NCBI RefSeq assembly: GCF_004571135.1
Contig: NZ_SPSB01000002.1
Span: 806,001 to 870,000 of the forward strand
Reading direction: 5' to 3'
Length of the DNA stretch: 64,000 bases
DNA from: Algoriphagus kandeliae
GTDB lineage: Bacteria > Bacteroidota > Bacteroidia > Cytophagales > Cyclobacteriaceae
This document shows positions 61,247 to 64,000 of the stretch, piece after piece. The notes under the pieces are model-generated. The model searched no databases. It saw only the letters and a list, made by a program, of their open reading frames with translations, and was not told where the DNA came from. Numbering within the stretch: the first letter of the stretch is position 1; every line of letters begins with the position of its first letter. Made by a program: the position numbers and the translations under genes.

Positions 61247-62599
61247 ATGTCAAAAAACGTGAAGCTTAGGAAAGGCTTTGACATCAACCTGGCAGGAAAA
61301 GCAGCCAAAGAAATGGTTGACTTTGAGCCGGCTCAAACCTTTGCCATTAAGCCGACAGACTTTGTGGGTATGCAACGACCCAAAGTTCTTGTCAATGAAG
61401 GGGACACTGTCAAAGCAGGTACACCCATCCTATTCGATAAAGCCATGGACCAGGTGCAATACCTGTCTCCAGTATCCGGCGAAATCATCGAAATCAAACG
61501 TGGAGAAAAGCGCAAACTTCTTGAGATCAAGATTCTTGCTGACAAAGAAACCAGCTATGAGGATCTTGGTAAGATCGACCTGAAATCAACTGACCGAGCT
61601 ACCTTGGTTGAAAAGTTGGCTGCAGGGGGAGTTTGGCCTCATATCATCCAGCGACCCTATGGGGTAGTGGCGAATCCAGCCGACGAGCCAAAGGCAATAT
61701 TCATTTCTGCCTTTGATTCCAATCCGCTCGCACCAGATATGGGATTTGTTCTTCAGGGAGAAGAGCAATATTTCCAGGCAGGTTTGGACGCTTTGACCAA
61801 ATTGACTAGCGGAAAAGTTCACCTAAATGTAAATGGAGCAGAGCAAGTTTCTGCTTTGTTTGCAAATGCAAAAGGTGTTCAAATCAATAAATTCTCCGGA
61901 GCTCACCCAGCAGGAAACGTAGGTGTGCAAATCCATCATTTGGATCCAATCAACAAAGGCGATATCGCTTGGACTGTGAGCCCTGTTGGCGTGGTTCAAA
62001 TTGGTAAATTGATTGTAGAAGGCAAGTATGATGCTTCCAAAACCATTGCTGTAACCGGATCTGAATTGACGAAGCGTGGTTATGTAAAAACTATCTCAGG
62101 AGCTTCTGTTTCGACTTTTGTAAAAGGAAATCTTCAAAGTGGAAATATTCGAGTGATTTCAGGTAACGTATTGACTGGAGAAAAAATCTCCATGGAAGGT
62201 TACCTTGGTTTCTACCACAATCAAATCACTGTAATTCCTGAAGGAGATTATGAGGAATTTTTGGGTTGGTTGATGCCAAGTACCAAAAAGCTCAGCTTCC
62301 ATAAAGCAATCGGAATGCTTTCTTTCTTGAATAAGGGAGAATTCAAAGTTGACACCAATACACACGGGGAAGAGCGTCCTTTCGTAGTATCCGGTGTATT
62401 CGAAAAAGTCCTTCCAATGGATATTCTTCCTACCTATTTGTTCAAAGCGATCATTGCTGAGGACTTTGATGAGATGGAGGAGCTAGGACTTTATGAAATT
62501 ATTGAAGAAGATGTGGCCCTCTGTGAATTTGTGGATCCTTCTAAGAATGATTTGCAGCAGTTGGTAAGAAGTGGGATTGAATTATTAATGTATAGCTAA
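61247..62599 (+). CDS. nqrA: Na+-translocating NADH:quinone reductase subunit A
   Basis: NqrA is the peripheral quinone-binding subunit of the sodium pump. The 450-residue product begins with SKNVKLRKGFDINLAGKA and has the barrel-sandwich/biotinyl-like lipoyl fold near LVNEGDTVKAGTPILFDK (about 50-67), then KGNLQSGNIRVISGNVLTG (about 287-305) and the C-terminal EEDVALCEFVDPSKND cluster. The longer frame beginning with TTG at 61208 is rejected because it lacks conserved sequence and contains the promoter. It heads nqrABC. Confidence 0.95.
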   Translation: MSKNVKLRKGFDINLAGKAAKEMVDFEPAQTFAIKPTDFVGMQRPKVLVNEGDTVKAGTPILFDKAMDQVQYLSPVSGEIIEIKRGEKRKLLEIKILADKETSYEDLGKIDLKSTDRATLVEKLAAGGVWPHIIQRPYGVVANPADEPKAIFISAFDSNPLAPDMGFVLQGEEQYFQAGLDALTKLTSGKVHLNVNGAEQVSALFANAKGVQINKFSGAHPAGNVGVQIHHLDPINKGDIAWTVSPVGVVQIGKLIVEGKYDASKTIAVTGSELTKRGYVKTISGASVSTFVKGNLQSGNIRVISGNVLTGEKISMEGYLGFYHNQITVIPEGDYEEFLGWLMPSTKKLSFHKAIGMLSFLNKGEFKVDTNTHGEERPFVVSGVFEKVLPMDILPTYLFKAIIAEDFDEMEELGLYEIIEEDVALCEFVDPSKNDLQQLVRSGIELLMYS

Positions 62600-62601
62600 A
62601 T

Positions 62602-63801
62602 ATGAAGGCATTACAAAATCTTTTCGATAGCATAAAGCCGAATTTTGAAAAAGGTGGCAAATGGGAAAAATTCTATACTCTTTACGAAGGGCATAGAACC
62701 ATTGCATTCGCTCCTGATTTGACTACCAAATCAAAAGGTGCACAAATTAAAGATGCTACTGACCTGAAGCGAGTGATGATCACAGTGGTAATCGCCATGA
62801 TTCCTGCGTTGATCTTCGGTATCCTTAACATTGGTCATCAGCACTTCTTGGCAATCGGTGAAGAAGTTACTTGGATAGACAAGGCCTTGTTTGGTCTTTG
62901 GTCTGTATTACCTATTCTGATTGTATCCTATGCGGTAGGTTTGGGAACAGAATTTACTTTCTGTGTGATCAGAAATCACCCTGTTTCTGAGGGATTCTTG
63001 GTTACAGGGATGTTGATTGCGCTGGTGATGCCTCCGCATATTCCGCTTTGGCAGGTGGCTTTGGCTACTGTTTTTGCGGTTGTGGTAGGAAAAGAGGTGT
63101 TTGGAGGTACAGGAATGAATATTTTGAACGTGGCAATGACAGCGCGTGCATTCTTGTACTTTGCTTATCCAGCTCAAATCTCTGGTGATCAGGTATGGAC
63201 TTATATGGGAGATCAAACACCTGTTGATGGTTTCTCTGGAGCTACTGCTTTGGCAGTTGCATACAATGCAGGAATCGACGGTGTACCTGTCAGTGATGCC
63301 TTAGCATCTCATAACGCTTCCTTGGGAGCTGATTTCAGTTTCTGGAATATGTTTATGGGATGGATTCCTGGTTCCATTGGTGAGACATCTACTTTGATGG
63401 CTTTGATTGGAGCAGTTATCTTAATTTATACAGGAGTAGCAAGCTGGAAAATTATCGTATCCGGATTCGGTGGAGCTTATTTGATGGGCTTGGTGATGAA
63501 TCTATTTGCATCCAATGAATTCATGGCGATGGCTCCTCATTTCCACTGGGTGATGGGTGGTTTGGCATTTGGTGTTGTCTTCATGGCAACTGACCCGGTA
63601 TCTGCCGCTCAAACCGAAACAGGTAAATGGGTTTACGGATTTTTGATCGGTGCTTTGACCGTTATTATCCGGGTAACAAACCCTGCATATCCAGAGGGAA
63701 TCATGCTAGCCGTTCTTTTGATGAACGTCTTTGCTCCATTAATTGACTATTACGTAGTGAAAGCTAACAAAACAAGGAGGTTACAACGTGCAACAGTCTA
63801 A
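62602..63801 (+). CDS. nqrB: Na+-translocating NADH:quinone reductase subunit B
   Basis: NqrB is an integral subunit with covalent FMN and riboflavin. The 399-residue product has about ten helices, an N-terminal cytoplasmic segment, and the flavinylation motif GFSGATALA (about 209-217, FMN esterified to the Thr) after QTPVDG. It also holds the GMNILNVAMTARAF loop (about 172-185). It follows nqrA by 2 bp and overlaps nqrC by 14 bp. Confidence 0.95.
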   Translation: MKALQNLFDSIKPNFEKGGKWEKFYTLYEGHRTIAFAPDLTTKSKGAQIKDATDLKRVMITVVIAMIPALIFGILNIGHQHFLAIGEEVTWIDKALFGLWSVLPILIVSYAVGLGTEFTFCVIRNHPVSEGFLVTGMLIALVMPPHIPLWQVALATVFAVVVGKEVFGGTGMNILNVAMTARAFLYFAYPAQISGDQVWTYMGDQTPVDGFSGATALAVAYNAGIDGVPVSDALASHNASLGADFSFWNMFMGWIPGSIGETSTLMALIGAVILIYTGVASWKIIVSGFGGAYLMGLVMNLFASNEFMAMAPHFHWVMGGLAFGVVFMATDPVSAAQTETGKWVYGFLIGALTVIIRVTNPAYPEGIMLAVLLMNVFAPLIDYYVVKANKTRRLQRATV

Positions 63802-64000
63802 CGCATATATTATCACATTTTCGGTCATTTTGACCGTAATTCTTGGCTTGCTTCTTTCAGGTACCTCTCAGGTATTGGGACCTTTGCAGCGGGAAGCTGA
63901 AGCTTTAGATAAGAAGAAGCAGATTTTAGGAGCTGTGATTTCTGGAGATGAAATCAGCGCTATGTCTCCTGAAGAGGTAAATGCTTTCTACACTTCTCAT
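63788..64000 (+). CDS. nqrC: Na+-translocating NADH:quinone reductase subunit C, partial
   Basis: Only the first 71 codons are present, cut by the window end. The frame opens with GTG at 63788, inside nqrB's tail, and reads QQSNAYIITFSVILTVILG, a single membrane anchor (about 8-30), then QVLGPLQREAEALDKKKQIL, typical of NqrC before its periplasmic FMN-binding domain. An AGGAGG Shine-Dalgarno box (63775-63780) is 7 nt before the GTG, unusual in this genome. The next Met is about residue 59, so GTG is the start. Confidence 0.93.
   Translation, partial: MQQSNAYIITFSVILTVILGLLLSGTSQVLGPLQREAEALDKKKQILGAVISGDEISAMSPEEVNAFYTSH

Noticed and set aside
61208-61247. TTG-started extension of nqrA
   Set aside because: It has no conserved sequence and overlaps the predicted promoter; the ATG at 61247 gives the family N-terminus.
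1-64000. CRISPR arrays, insertion sequences, prophage or integrative elements
   Set aside because: No direct-repeat arrays, transposase or integrase genes or attachment-site duplications are visible; gene content is housekeeping and envelope.

Overview
The window reads as a chromosomal segment of a marine or saline Bacteroidota, most likely Cytophagales near Cyclobacteriaceae/Algoriphagus. I infer this from content, not from a database search. The supporting features are a type IX secretion (Por) C-terminal tail, OmpA proteins with thrombospondin type 3 calcium repeats, a DUF4199 protein, Na+-translocating NADH:quinone reductase genes, very few Shine-Dalgarno sites, and Bacteroidetes-type promoters (TTTG, about 19 nt, then TAnnTTTG). 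No transposase, prophage, CRISPR array or toxin island is visible. The only RNA gene found is one tRNA-Ala(GGC). Nearly all of the sequence is coding.

Layout. 0-12.4 kb: a P-loop protein, a secreted DsrE-like protein, an S9 prolyl oligopeptidase, an amidohydrolase lipoprotein, a T9SS-sorted FG-GAP protein, murF, a DUF2461 protein and two small envelope proteins. 12.5-15.5 kb: tRNA-Ala, recR-clpS, a sodium/solute symporter and an alkyltransferase-like protein. 15.6-22.3 kb: a tight SDR/NTF2-like/GreA-like trio, then the threonine operon thrA-thrB-thrC behind a leader peptide. 22.4-34.5 kb: GH43, polyprenyl synthase, DUF4199, acyltransferase-gpsA, a PQQ-type sugar dehydrogenase, fbp, a second aspartate kinase, a Gfo/Idh/MocA oxidoreductase, and an overlapping phosphatase/fructosamine kinase/acetyltransferase operon. 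34.7-45.9 kb: waaA-rsgA, a phosphoribosyltransferase with panB, lipA, an iron-sulfur serine dehydratase, upp-caxA-membrane protein, and two tandem OmpA paralogues. 46-64 kb: M42 peptidase-hpt-adk, obgE, grpE-dnaJ, a secreted protein with an ABC-2 exporter, dps, an orphan histidine kinase, prfC, adenine deaminase, cmk-ispH, and the start of nqrABC, cut by the window end.

How the genes fit together. ThrA, ThrB and ThrC make threonine from aspartate. Homoserine from ThrA also feeds methionine, and threonine feeds isoleucine. The 36-codon reading frame before thrA is rich in Thr, Met and Ile codons and is followed by RNA hairpins and a U-tract, so translational attenuation by the pathway end products is the most attractive regulatory signal in the window. 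gpsA overlaps a glycerolipid-type acyltransferase, linking glycerol-3-phosphate supply to phospholipid synthesis. Nqr, a sodium symporter and a Ca2+/Na+ antiporter point to a sodium-based energy economy. The overlapping low-molecular-weight phosphatase and fructosamine-kinase genes suggest repair of glycated proteins.

The best leads for follow-up are the thr leader, a DnaJ that has lost one of its two zinc centres, the deglycation-type operon with a coupled acetyltransferase, and a 135-bp intergenic inverted-repeat element before prfC.
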